Origin: an uncultured Psychroserpens sp.
GTDB lineage: Bacteria > Bacteroidota > Bacteroidia > Flavobacteriales > Flavobacteriaceae
DNA length: 64,000 bases
Direction of reading: 5' to 3'
Assembly (NCBI RefSeq): GCF_947492715.1
Contig: NZ_CANLNS010000003.1
Location: 1-64,000, forward strand
Shown here: positions 53,998 to 61,346 of the stretch, in pieces
Layout of the letters: each line of letters opens with the position of its first letter
How positions within the stretch are numbered: the first letter of the stretch is position 1
Program-made: the position numbers and the translations under genes
Notes under the pieces: model-generated
The model's input: the letters and a program-made list of their open reading frames with translations, nothing else
What the model was told of the DNA's origin: nothing
Databases searched by the model: none

Positions 53998-55146
53998 TTA
54001 GTTTTCGATTTCAAATTGAGACCATTGCTCATGATTAATGCGTTTATCTATTCTTGGATCATAAAAAGAATTGTCAGTACCAAAATATTCGCCATTAGTA
54101 TTTACCCAATAATATTTACTTCCGGCATTTACGTTATAGCGTTCACCTGTGGCCATATTAGAAATTGTAGATCGTTCTCCAATCATATTTATTGTTTTTG
54201 ACTGGCCAGCATTATTCATATCGTTTCTTTTAAGATAACCGGCATGACTAATATCTAGAATGTCGCTATAGGTGTCTCCAATAGATCTTGTGCTGTTTCC
54301 TCTAGCATTTATCGCTGCCATACGTTGGTTATGAGCTATTTTACTTTGCCTAGTTGCATTTTCCCAGAAGGCATTGTTTCGCCTGATAGTGTTTAATAGT
54401 TCTGTGTTTTTAGCCTGTTGCCATTGCATGTTAATTTGAGTGTTTGCTAGGCCATAGATATAGGCGTTTTTAGCTTTTTCAAAATGAGTTGAAGGCGCTT
54501 CAAGTTCTGTAGATTGAAAGGTCCAATACACAAAACTGTCTTTGTAAATGATAGATTGAACAAATACTATAAAGGATCTGTTTCCATTAGCGTCTTTCCA
54601 GTCAGTTCCCAGAACATTATACTGTCTTTTACTTCCTGTATTTAACATTCCTGATTCAAATTGATGCCAAAACTTTAGAACACTTGGGAGATCATATTGT
54701 TTAATAAGTGAATACCCTTGAGATTGTGCAGAAGGAATAACATAGTTTTGTAAAATCTGACGGAGAGACTCTACAGGCGCAATTTGTAAATCTTGAGATT
54801 GCATTTGGCTTAGTGATTGTAGTGAAAAATTATCACTGGCATAAGCATAATTGTGCGTTTCTGTTTTGGATACTTTAATGTTATGATCTCCAGTTATGGT
54901 GAATTCTGCATTTTCTCGAGAATCATAATTCCAATCTTTTGGTAATGGTGTTCTACAGATAACTAAACCGTTGTTTTTGTCGTATACATTGTTATACTTT
55001 AAATTATTTTGATGAAGTTCATTGTTGTTTCTTTTAGCAGAAAGGTTAGTGCTGTTCGTTTGGCTATTTCCTGAGTTAGAAAAGGTACAAGAGACTAGAA
55101 TTGTACTTATCATAATACTTAAGAAAGGATGTTTTGCTGTTATCAT
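53998..55146 (-). CDS. Lipoprotein of unknown function
   Basis: The 382-residue protein has a lipoprotein-like signal (SIMISTILVSC, Cys about 20) and an Asn/Ser-rich spacer, then a domain at about 55-225 (LVICRTPLPKDWNYDS, YVIPSAQSQGYSLIKQYDLP) and a helical Gln/Asn/Arg-rich segment, ending in a repeat-like beta end (NMIGERSTISNMATGERYNVNAGSKYYWVNTNGEYFGTD). I do not recognise a characterised family. It carries the shared element 21 bases before its ATG. Context suggests an envelope-stress or signalling lipoprotein; that is inference. Confidence 0.7.
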   Translation of the reverse strand: MITAKHPFLSIMISTILVSCTFSNSGNSQTNSTNLSAKRNNNELHQNNLKYNNVYDKNNGLVICRTPLPKDWNYDSRENAEFTITGDHNIKVSKTETHNYAYASDNFSLQSLSQMQSQDLQIAPVESLRQILQNYVIPSAQSQGYSLIKQYDLPSVLKFWHQFESGMLNTGSKRQYNVLGTDWKDANGNRSFIVFVQSIIYKDSFVYWTFQSTELEAPSTHFEKAKNAYIYGLANTQINMQWQQAKNTELLNTIRRNNAFWENATRQSKIAHNQRMAAINARGNSTRSIGDTYSDILDISHAGYLKRNDMNNAGQSKTINMIGERSTISNMATGERYNVNAGSKYYWVNTNGEYFGTDNSFYDPRIDKRINHEQWSQFEIEN

Positions 55147-55167
55147 CGTATTGTTGTTTTATTAAAC

Positions 55168-55193
55168 ATCGTAGTGGTTTTAAAATGTCATCA
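55168..55193 (-). promoter_or_regulatory. Candidate alternative-sigma promoter (copy B), TGATGACATT-N12-CGAT
   Basis: The minus-strand TGATGACATT (55184-55193), 12 bases, and CGATGTTT (CGAT at 55168-55171) lie 21 bases upstream of the 382-residue lipoprotein ATG. It begins just past the terminator of the upstream lipoprotein gene, so this gene starts a new transcript. Confidence 0.6.
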
Positions 55194-55222
55194 TAAAAAA
55201 AGCCTTCAATATCATATTGAAG
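55194..55222 (-). terminator. Terminator of the 256-residue lipoprotein gene
   Basis: On the minus strand a stem (CTTCAATAT / ATATTGAAG, 55204-55222) is followed by a T-run (55194-55201), 25 bases after the stop at 55248. Confidence 0.65.
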
Positions 55223-55247
55223 ACTTTTCAGAGACTAATTCAAACCG

Positions 55248-56018
55248 TTAATTGTTTCCTGGTACAGTTGGGTCGTTGTCGTCTGGATCACGAAGAATAT
55301 CAAATCCATCCATATCATTGTCTACGATGCCTCCACTTTCATTAACGTACAACTGAAAGTTTATTGGCAGAAAAGTATTGGCTACTTGTGTGTCATATTC
55401 TGTTTCGGGAGCTGTGGTTACAGATACTGTAACATAAGTGTTTCCAGCAGCATAAGTGGTAATAACCCAAACTTGGGCAATTCTCCCATTAAAACGAAGT
55501 AATCGTGCATTAAACTCCATTGGAATTGTTGATATGACCTGTTGCTTAAATTCAGAACAGAGCACATCTGGTGTTCCGTTAAAACCGTAGAAGTTAAACA
55601 TTGTATTTATTTCGTTGGCAATAACACTTTGAGAAGGTACCGCTTGGTTAAATATAGTACTTGTTGGTACCCAACGGAATAAAACGGCATTGTCATCTCT
55701 AAATACATTAACACCTAAAGTTTGAGTTTGCGGATCTGTAACTTCAAAGGCTGTAAAACCTTGAGGTATTGTAAATCCTAGAAGTGGTATTTGACTGTGA
55801 ACAAATTGCTGACCAGGATTTTGTATTAACGGAACTTGTGTTAAACCAGTTGGTTTGGCATTTGCGAAATCCCAGTACAAACCTGTATACCCAATAGCAT
55901 TGTCGCAACTTGAGATTCTACCCGCTATATTTTCATTTGGGTTGTTGTCGTCTCCACTGCTGCAAGAAAACAATGTAAAAATGACGATAACTACTTTGAT
56001 GTATTTTAATAATTTCAT
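55248..56018 (-). CDS. Lipoprotein with C-terminal Asp-rich repeat
   Basis: The 256-residue protein has a lipoprotein signal (lipobox LFSC, about residue 19), an Asp/Asn linker (SSGDDNNPNEN), and a beta-rich middle (FVHSQIPLLGFTIPQGFTAFEV ... RIAQVWVITTYAAG). The tail DNDMDGFDILRDPDDNDP resembles a calcium-binding thrombospondin type 3-like repeat. Function unknown. It has the shared element 28 bases before its ATG. Confidence 0.75.
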   Translation of the reverse strand: MKLLKYIKVVIVIFTLFSCSSGDDNNPNENIAGRISSCDNAIGYTGLYWDFANAKPTGLTQVPLIQNPGQQFVHSQIPLLGFTIPQGFTAFEVTDPQTQTLGVNVFRDDNAVLFRWVPTSTIFNQAVPSQSVIANEINTMFNFYGFNGTPDVLCSEFKQQVISTIPMEFNARLLRFNGRIAQVWVITTYAAGNTYVTVSVTTAPETEYDTQVANTFLPINFQLYVNESGGIVDNDMDGFDILRDPDDNDPTVPGNN

Positions 56019-56046
56019 TGTAAAAGATTTTATATTATATCTAAGT

Positions 56047-56072
56047 ATCGTAATTGTTATTTAATGTCATCA
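56047..56072 (-). promoter_or_regulatory. Candidate alternative-sigma promoter (copy A), TGATGACATT-N12-CGAT
   Basis: The minus-strand TGATGACATT (56063-56072), 12 bases and CGATACTT (CGAT at 56047-56050) lie 28 bases upstream of the 256-residue lipoprotein ATG. Spacing is identical to copies B and C. Confidence 0.6.
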
Positions 56073-56088
56073 AAAAAAGCATTTATCG

Positions 56089-56096
56089 TATCTTTG
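56089..56096 (+). promoter_or_regulatory. -7 box (TATCTTTG) directly before a start codon
   Basis: TATCTTTG matches TAnnTTTG and ends only four bases before the ATG at 56101. A usual start of transcription would fall at or beside the ATG, giving a leaderless or nearly leaderless message for the 125-residue protein and apbE. Confidence 0.5.
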
Positions 56097-56100
56097 TGTC

Positions 56101-56478
56101 ATGAGTAAAGCCTTAACAGAACAAGAACTTCATAATCTAGCTATGAACCATGTTGGAAAAGATTTAGAACAGCGTGGATTTGAATTTGTAGCTATTAATA
56201 GTAAATTGAAACGGCATCCACAATTTGTTTGTATTGATAAAAAAAGTCAATACTTTTTTGTGATTGTAAGAGCGGTGAAACTTCCAGAAAACCCTAATAA
56301 TTATGATGTTGTTTGGATGGAAACTTTTAAAAAGCATGCTTTTGAAAAAGACGCCAAAGTATTGTATGCTGGTGTTGGTCTAGGAAACCCTAATGGTGAA
56401 GATTTACCAGTACACCTTAATGAAGATTATTTAATAGAATATAACGGCATTCAGGTCATAGAACCAAATTTAAATTAA
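56101..56478 (+). CDS. Conserved 125-residue protein paired with apbE
   Basis: A small cytosolic protein without signal or membrane segments, often auto-annotated in flavobacteria as NQR subunit F but unrelated to the real NqrF encoded at 39968. Its order, GKDLEQRGFEFVAINSKLKR, FVCIDKKSQYFFVIVRAV, recalls the YraN/UPF0102 restriction-endonuclease-like fold (ARN..., GEIDLIA..., FVEVK), but the acidic and Lys catalytic residues are absent. It ends one base before apbE starts. The fold suggestion is weak inference; function unknown. Confidence 0.72.
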   Translation: MSKALTEQELHNLAMNHVGKDLEQRGFEFVAINSKLKRHPQFVCIDKKSQYFFVIVRAVKLPENPNNYDVVWMETFKKHAFEKDAKVLYAGVGLGNPNGEDLPVHLNEDYLIEYNGIQVIEPNLN

Positions 56479-57486
56479 ATGAAACAGTTAACATTGGTAC
56501 TTATTCTTTGTGCCTTCTTTTCATGTAAAAAGGAAACAAAAACACAAAGTGAAGCTATTCAAAATATGACATTATCTGGGCCTGTTTTTGGAACCACTTA
56601 CAATGTCATATATAATTCTGAAAAGGACTACAGTAAACAATTTGATAGTTTGTTTAATGTTGTTAACCAATCCATGTCTACTTATATACCAGATTCTGAT
56701 ATTTCTAAATTAAACAGAAATGAAACTATTGTTTTGGACGATCATTTTGCAAAGGTACTGGTAATGTCTCAAGACATTTTTAAAGCTACAGAAGGCACCT
56801 TTGATCCAACCATTGGGAATGTTGTTAACGCTTGGAGTTTTGGAGCCGATAAAAATAAATTTTTAACAGATAGTAAGACTATTGATAGTTTAATGCAATT
56901 TGTAGGATTAGATAAAATTCGTCCAATTTATTTAGGAGATGGTACTCTAAAAATAGAAAAACCTAAAGGCGCCTATTTAGAATTCAATGCTATTGCCAAA
57001 GGTTATGGTGTAGACGTTATTGGTGAATTTCTTGAGCATAAGATGATAACCAATTATTTAGTAGAAATTGGAGGCGAAATACGTGCTAGAGGAAAAAATT
57101 TGGAAAAAAACACACCCTGGCGTGTAGGCCTAGATGAACCAAGGTTTGATGGTGGACAATCTGTTTACAAAGCTATAAGTTTAAAAGATGAAGCTATGGC
57201 CACCTCTGGGACGTATAGAAAATTTAAAATTGATGACAATGGAAATAGATATGCGCATATCATCAATACTAAAACGGGCTATCCAACAAAAACAAATATT
57301 TTAAGTGTATCAGTAATTACTAAAAATTGCATGATTGCCGATGCCTATGCTACTGCATTTCAAGCTATGGGAATTGAAAAGGTCAAAACGTTTTTAGCAT
57401 CGCACCCAGAATTTAAAGTGTTTATTATTTTCGAAAACGAAAAACAAGAACTCGAAACATTGAATTTGAATTCATTTCCTGAATAA
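56479..57486 (+). CDS. apbE: FAD:protein FMN transferase
   Basis: The 335-residue lipoprotein (lipobox CAFFSC, Cys16) transfers FMN from FAD to Thr of target proteins, notably NqrB and NqrC, whose genes lie 15 kb away. Motifs: SGPVFGTTYNVIY, YLEFNAIAKGYGVDVI, YLVEIGGEIRARGKN, MATSGTYRKF, AHIINTKTGYPT (the HI.dP.tG site) and MIADAYATAFQAMG. It should act in the periplasm. The start directly abuts the upstream stop (TAAATG). Confidence 0.95.
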   Translation: MKQLTLVLILCAFFSCKKETKTQSEAIQNMTLSGPVFGTTYNVIYNSEKDYSKQFDSLFNVVNQSMSTYIPDSDISKLNRNETIVLDDHFAKVLVMSQDIFKATEGTFDPTIGNVVNAWSFGADKNKFLTDSKTIDSLMQFVGLDKIRPIYLGDGTLKIEKPKGAYLEFNAIAKGYGVDVIGEFLEHKMITNYLVEIGGEIRARGKNLEKNTPWRVGLDEPRFDGGQSVYKAISLKDEAMATSGTYRKFKIDDNGNRYAHIINTKTGYPTKTNILSVSVITKNCMIADAYATAFQAMGIEKVKTFLASHPEFKVFIIFENEKQELETLNLNSFPE

Positions 57487-57550
57487 AAACAGCATGTGAC
57501 TTTGATAAATATGTAGTGTCTTAATAGTGCTATTAATCAATATCTAAAAA

Positions 57551-57588
57551 AGTTGTTCTAAAAATTATTTTTAGTTCAGCTTTTTTTA
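57551..57588. terminator. Probable terminator between apbE and the methyltransferase gene
   Basis: An AT-rich stem (CTAAAAAT / ATTTTTAG) with extended partial pairing and a T-run at 57581-57587 lies between convergent genes. An A-run at 57546-57551 may serve the minus strand. It is weaker than the others. Confidence 0.45.
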
Positions 57589-58350
57589 TTTGTACACAAC
57601 AGGAATAATCTCACCCTGAGCTAAACAATATTTTTCAATTAATTCTTGTGAGAGATTAGCGGTATAATCAACCTCCTCAACTGTGAAGCCAATATCTCGA
57701 AGTTTATCAAAATAATCGCGACCATAGACACGAACATGATCATATTGACCAAAGATTTTAGCACGTTCTTTTTTATCGGTTATACTATTATCTTCAAAGG
57801 TGTTTGCTCTCGATAAATCTTGTGGAATCTGAAATATGCCATAACCTCCAGGTTTCATAACACGATACAGTTCTTGCATAGCTTTGGTGTCATCAGGAAT
57901 ATGTTCTAATACATGATTGCATAATATAACGTCATAGCTATTATCTTCAAATGGTAAATCGCAGATATCTGCTTTTACATCGGCAATTGGAGATTCTAAG
58001 TCGGTCGTAGTGTAATCGAGATTAGCCAATCTTTTAAACCGTTTTAAGAAACATTGTTCTGGGGCAAAATGAAGTACTTTTTTTTCAGCAGTGAAAAATG
58101 ACGTATCCTCTTTTAAGTATAACCATAATAATCTGTGACGTTCTAAACTTAAGGTTGAAGGTGATAGAACATTATTGCGTTGATCGCCATAACCGTATGG
58201 TAAAAAACTTCTAAATCCTTTTCCGTCTATAGGATCTATAAAAGTGTCTCCTCTTAAAAAGAAAGCCAATAAAGGGCGCACTACATAGCTCAACCTAATA
58301 AGAATAGGCCTTGGTATTGTATTTAAAATTATTTTAAAGAGTTTCTTCAT
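57586..58350 (-). CDS. Class I SAM-dependent methyltransferase
   Basis: The 254-residue cytosolic protein has a Rossmann methyltransferase core: VLHFAPEQCFLKRF (motif I-like), TTDLESPIADVKADICDLPF, SYDVILCNHVLEHIPDDTKAMQELYRVMKPGGYGIFQIP. The signature is of the Methyltransf_11 type; the substrate is unknown. It is the last gene of the map-cupin-methyltransferase operon, coupled to the cupin by a one-base overlap. Confidence 0.88.
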   Translation of the reverse strand: MKKLFKIILNTIPRPILIRLSYVVRPLLAFFLRGDTFIDPIDGKGFRSFLPYGYGDQRNNVLSPSTLSLERHRLLWLYLKEDTSFFTAEKKVLHFAPEQCFLKRFKRLANLDYTTTDLESPIADVKADICDLPFEDNSYDVILCNHVLEHIPDDTKAMQELYRVMKPGGYGIFQIPQDLSRANTFEDNSITDKKERAKIFGQYDHVRVYGRDYFDKLRDIGFTVEEVDYTANLSQELIEKYCLAQGEIIPVVYK

Positions 58351-58667
58351 TACTTATAATCCGCTCTTACAGGAGAAAACACATCTGTAATTTTACAAGC
58401 GGTTAATGCTTTTCCGGAGTGTTCTACATTGGAAGGAATAACAACGATCATTCCTGGCGAATATATCTTAGTAATACCATCAATTGTCATTTGAAATTGC
58501 CCTTCAGTTACCATCGAAATTTGTTCGTGAACATGCGCGTGCAATGGAAGTTCTGCTCCAATTTCTACCTCCCAAAAAGCGGTTGTGGTATGCTCACTAT
58601 GAACAAACTGGGCTTTAAAGCCTTTAATAATCTCTTTTTGAGGAATATTTGCAATTTCAATAGCCAT
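58350..58667 (-). CDS. Small cupin-domain protein
   Basis: The 105-residue protein is a single cupin: LPLHAHVHEQISMVTEGQFQMTIDG (metal His and Glu) and GMIVVIPSNVEHSGKAL. No signal peptide. The family binds metal and small ligands; function unknown. Both ends overlap neighbours by one base (map stop, methyltransferase start). Confidence 0.85.
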   Translation of the reverse strand: MAIEIANIPQKEIIKGFKAQFVHSEHTTTAFWEVEIGAELPLHAHVHEQISMVTEGQFQMTIDGITKIYSPGMIVVIPSNVEHSGKALTACKITDVFSPVRADYK

Positions 58668-59485
58668 TATAATACAAGTGCTTCTTTTCTAAATCGATCT
58701 TCTTCATCAGATGTAATTCCTAGTGCTTCATGAACATAGGCGAATGTTGACAATATTTCTGGTTTTCCATCAACAATAGCAATATCGTGCTCAAAATGAA
58801 CGCTAGGTTTACCATCTAGAGTAACAATGGTCCAACCATCTTTTAGTTGTTTAACTCTATGTGTTCCACCATTAATCATTGGTTCTATAGCTACAACCAT
58901 ACCTTCAATAAATTTCTTACCGCGACCTCTTCGTCCATAATTAGGCATTTCTGGGTCTTCGTGCATCTTACGGCCAATTCCATGACCTACTAATTCTCGA
59001 ACAACACCATAACCATGAGACTCACAATATTGTTGTATTGCGTAGCCAACATCTCCAACTCGGTTGCCCACTTTTAGTTGTTCTATACCAATATAAAGAG
59101 ATTCTTTGGTGACTTGTACGAGTTTTTTTGTTTCTGGTGTCACCTCTCCAATTTCAAAAGTATAAGCATGATCACCATAAAAACCATTCATTAAAGCACC
59201 ACAATCTATAGAAACAATATCACCTTCCTTTAAAGGAATATTAGTTGGTAAACCATGAACAACGGCTTCATTGACACTACATAGTAATGTTGAAGGACAA
59301 TCATACAAACCTAAGAAACCAGGAACAGCACCTTGTTCTCTAATAAAATCTTCCGCGAGTTTATCTAATTCCATTGTAGTGACGCCAGCTTTAACTTCTT
59401 TAGCTAGCATTCCTAACGTTTTTGAAACTACTAATGCGCTTTGGCGCATTAATTCAATTTCCTCTTTTGTTTTAACTATAATCAT
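58667..59485 (-). CDS. map: Type I methionyl aminopeptidase
   Basis: The 272-residue cytosolic enzyme removes the initiator methionine. Metal ligands are all visible: Asp in VSIDCGAL and GDHAYTF, His in ELVGHGIGRKMHE, Glu in VAIEPMI and FEHDIAIV; the substrate His lies in AVVHGLP. The length fits type I. It leads the operon with cupin and methyltransferase genes and has a -7 box 17 bases upstream. Confidence 0.97.
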   Translation of the reverse strand: MIIVKTKEEIELMRQSALVVSKTLGMLAKEVKAGVTTMELDKLAEDFIREQGAVPGFLGLYDCPSTLLCSVNEAVVHGLPTNIPLKEGDIVSIDCGALMNGFYGDHAYTFEIGEVTPETKKLVQVTKESLYIGIEQLKVGNRVGDVGYAIQQYCESHGYGVVRELVGHGIGRKMHEDPEMPNYGRRGRGKKFIEGMVVAIEPMINGGTHRVKQLKDGWTIVTLDGKPSVHFEHDIAIVDGKPEILSTFAYVHEALGITSDEEDRFRKEALVL

Positions 59486-59501
59486 GTCTAAAAAATATGG
59501 G

Positions 59502-59509
59502 CAAAGATA
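59502..59509 (-). promoter_or_regulatory. -7 box (TATCTTTG) for the map operon
   Basis: The minus-strand TATCTTTG matches TAnnTTTG and lies 16 bases before the map ATG. Confidence 0.55.
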
Positions 59510-59580
59510 CTTAAAATTAAAATGAAATTCTTTTTTACTGAAATATGATATTTGACAGGTTTTAAGCTGAAAATCTACGC

Positions 59581-59588
59581 TAATTTTG
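59581..59588 (+). promoter_or_regulatory. -7 box (TAATTTTG) for the CoA-transferase gene
   Basis: TAATTTTG matches TAnnTTTG and lies 23 bases before the ATG at 59612. A TTTG occurs upstream but at 26 bases, longer than usual. Confidence 0.5.
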
Positions 59589-59611
59589 TAGTCAAATAAA
59601 AGGTAAAAGTC

Positions 59612-60898
59612 ATGTACAAATCGGTAACAGCAGAAGAGGCTGTGAAAGCCATTAATTCAAACGACAGAGTCTATATTCAAGCAGCGGCTGCTGCTCCACA
59701 AACCCTTATAAAAGCCATGACAGCGAGGCATGAGGAACTAGAAAACGTAGAAATTTGCCAACTACATACAGAAGGGGCGGCGCCTTATGCAAACCCAGAA
59801 CTTAGGAAAAGTTTTCATGTGAACTCCTTTTTCATCGGAAAAAATGTGAGGCATACTTTAAAGGCAGGAAATGGATCATATACACCTGTATTTCTTAGTG
59901 AGTTACCCTTGTTATTTAAAAGAAATAGCATCGATTTAGATGTGGCGTTAATTCATGTATCAATTCCAGATAGACATGGTTATTGTTCTCTTGGCGTTTC
60001 TGTAGAGGCTACATTGGCTGCAATAGATAGTGCTTCTGTCGTAATTGCTCAAGTGAATAATCAAATGCCAAGAACACATGGCGCAGGAATTATCCATGTA
60101 TCAGAAGTGGATTATTTTGTGGAGTCTAATGAACCATTGCCAATTCATCATATGGCGGAACCTTCGGAAATTGAGAATAAAATAGGGAGTTATGTTGCCA
60201 ACTTAATTGAAGATAGAAGTACGTTACAAATGGGAATAGGTAGTATCCCTAATGCTGTATTATCTCGTTTAAATAACCATAAAGATTTAGGGTTGCATAC
60301 TGAAATGTTCTCGGATGGTGTTATTGATTTAATTTTAAACGACGTCATAAATGGTAATTATAAAGAAATAAATAGAGGAAGGGCGCTTACCACATTTTTG
60401 ATGGGATCTAAACGATTGTATGATTATGTTGATGACAATCCTTTTGTAGAAATGCGAGCTTCCAACTACACGAATGATGTATCCATAATTAAGCAAAACC
60501 CTAAAATGGTTGCTATTAACTCTGCAATTGAAGTAGACGTTACTGGTCAAGTATGTGCAGATTCAATTGGACCAAGTATGTATTCTGGAGTAGGAGGTCA
60601 AATGGATTTTATAAGAGGTGCTTCGTTGAGTGAAGGAGGAAAAGCAATCATTGCATTGCCATCGATGACAAAAAATGGAATTAGTAGAATAGTACCATCA
60701 TTAAAAGCGGGAGCAGGAGTTGTTACAACGAGGTCACACGTACATTATGTAGTTACAGAATATGGTGTTGCCAATTTATATGGAAAAACGATTAAAGAGC
60801 GTGTAAAATCACTTGTAAATATTGCACATCCTAGTCATAGAGAGCAAATCGATAAAACCTATTTTGAATTAACTAGAGATAAGCAGTTAGCGTTTTAA
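59612..60898 (+). CDS. Acetyl-CoA hydrolase/transferase family protein
   Basis: The 428-residue cytosolic protein belongs to the family of 4-hydroxybutyrate CoA-transferase and acetyl-CoA hydrolase. Motifs: QAAAAAPQTLIKAM, HVSIPDRHGYCSLGVS, MGIGSIPNAVLSRL, catalytic Glu in LHTEMFSDGVIDL, QVCADSIGPSMYSGVGGQMDFIRGA, and VVTEYGVANLYGK. It moves CoA between short acyl groups; the acids used are uncertain. It is monocistronic. Its 3' end overlaps the convergent HAD gene by 12 bases. Confidence 0.9.
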   Translation: MYKSVTAEEAVKAINSNDRVYIQAAAAAPQTLIKAMTARHEELENVEICQLHTEGAAPYANPELRKSFHVNSFFIGKNVRHTLKAGNGSYTPVFLSELPLLFKRNSIDLDVALIHVSIPDRHGYCSLGVSVEATLAAIDSASVVIAQVNNQMPRTHGAGIIHVSEVDYFVESNEPLPIHHMAEPSEIENKIGSYVANLIEDRSTLQMGIGSIPNAVLSRLNNHKDLGLHTEMFSDGVIDLILNDVINGNYKEINRGRALTTFLMGSKRLYDYVDDNPFVEMRASNYTNDVSIIKQNPKMVAINSAIEVDVTGQVCADSIGPSMYSGVGGQMDFIRGASLSEGGKAIIALPSMTKNGISRIVPSLKAGAGVVTTRSHVHYVVTEYGVANLYGKTIKERVKSLVNIAHPSHREQIDKTYFELTRDKQLAF

Positions 60899-61300
60899 AA
60901 ATGAAAAAAGCCCTTTTCTTTGCTTAGCAGCTTTCATATTGGGTTCTTCATTGGTGATAAGTTGGTATACTTCTCCCCAACCTAAAATGCCACCAATATT
61001 TCTGTCATCAATGTAAATATCGGCATAAATTTTTCGGCTTACGGAATTGTCATATTTTTCTTCAGGAAAACTCTGATTTACAGCATAGAATGTAATACCG
61101 TTTTCTTTACAAAATGCAACGGCATCATTAAGTTTTGAGCCACTTCTATAGGTCCAAAGTATAAGGCGGTGTCCATCGGCTTGAAGTCGCTTCATGGTTT
61201 CAAATGCAAAAATACGAGCTTTGCCTACTTTTGGATAAGCATCTTCAACGATAGTACCATCAAAATCAATGGCAATAACTAGTTTATCTTGGAAATTCAT
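60887..61300 (-). CDS. BT0820-type HAD hydrolase
   Basis: The 137-residue cytosolic protein has HAD motifs IAIDFDGTIVED (nucleophile Asp) and IYIDDRNIGGILGWGEVY, with LILWTYRSG between; the cap domain is minimal. This is the short BT0820-like family. It probably dephosphorylates a small molecule, as yet unknown. It has a -7 box 21 bases upstream and overlaps the convergent CoA-transferase gene. Confidence 0.87.
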   Translation of the reverse strand: MNFQDKLVIAIDFDGTIVEDAYPKVGKARIFAFETMKRLQADGHRLILWTYRSGSKLNDAVAFCKENGITFYAVNQSFPEEKYDNSVSRKIYADIYIDDRNIGGILGWGEVYQLITNEEPNMKAAKQRKGLFSFLKR

Positions 61301-61321
61301 CTGCTAATTTTTGTACAGTTA

Positions 61322-61329
61322 CAAAAATA
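61322..61329 (-). promoter_or_regulatory. -7 box (TATTTTTG) for the HAD gene
   Basis: The minus-strand TATTTTTG matches TAnnTTTG and lies 21 bases before the HAD ATG. Confidence 0.5.
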
Positions 61330-61346
61330 CAATTTTTCATAATTAA

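Noticed and set aside
56101-56478. Auto-annotation of this 125-residue protein as NQR subunit F.
   Set aside because: It lacks the 2Fe-2S cysteines, FAD and NADH motifs; the real NqrF is at 39968-41281.
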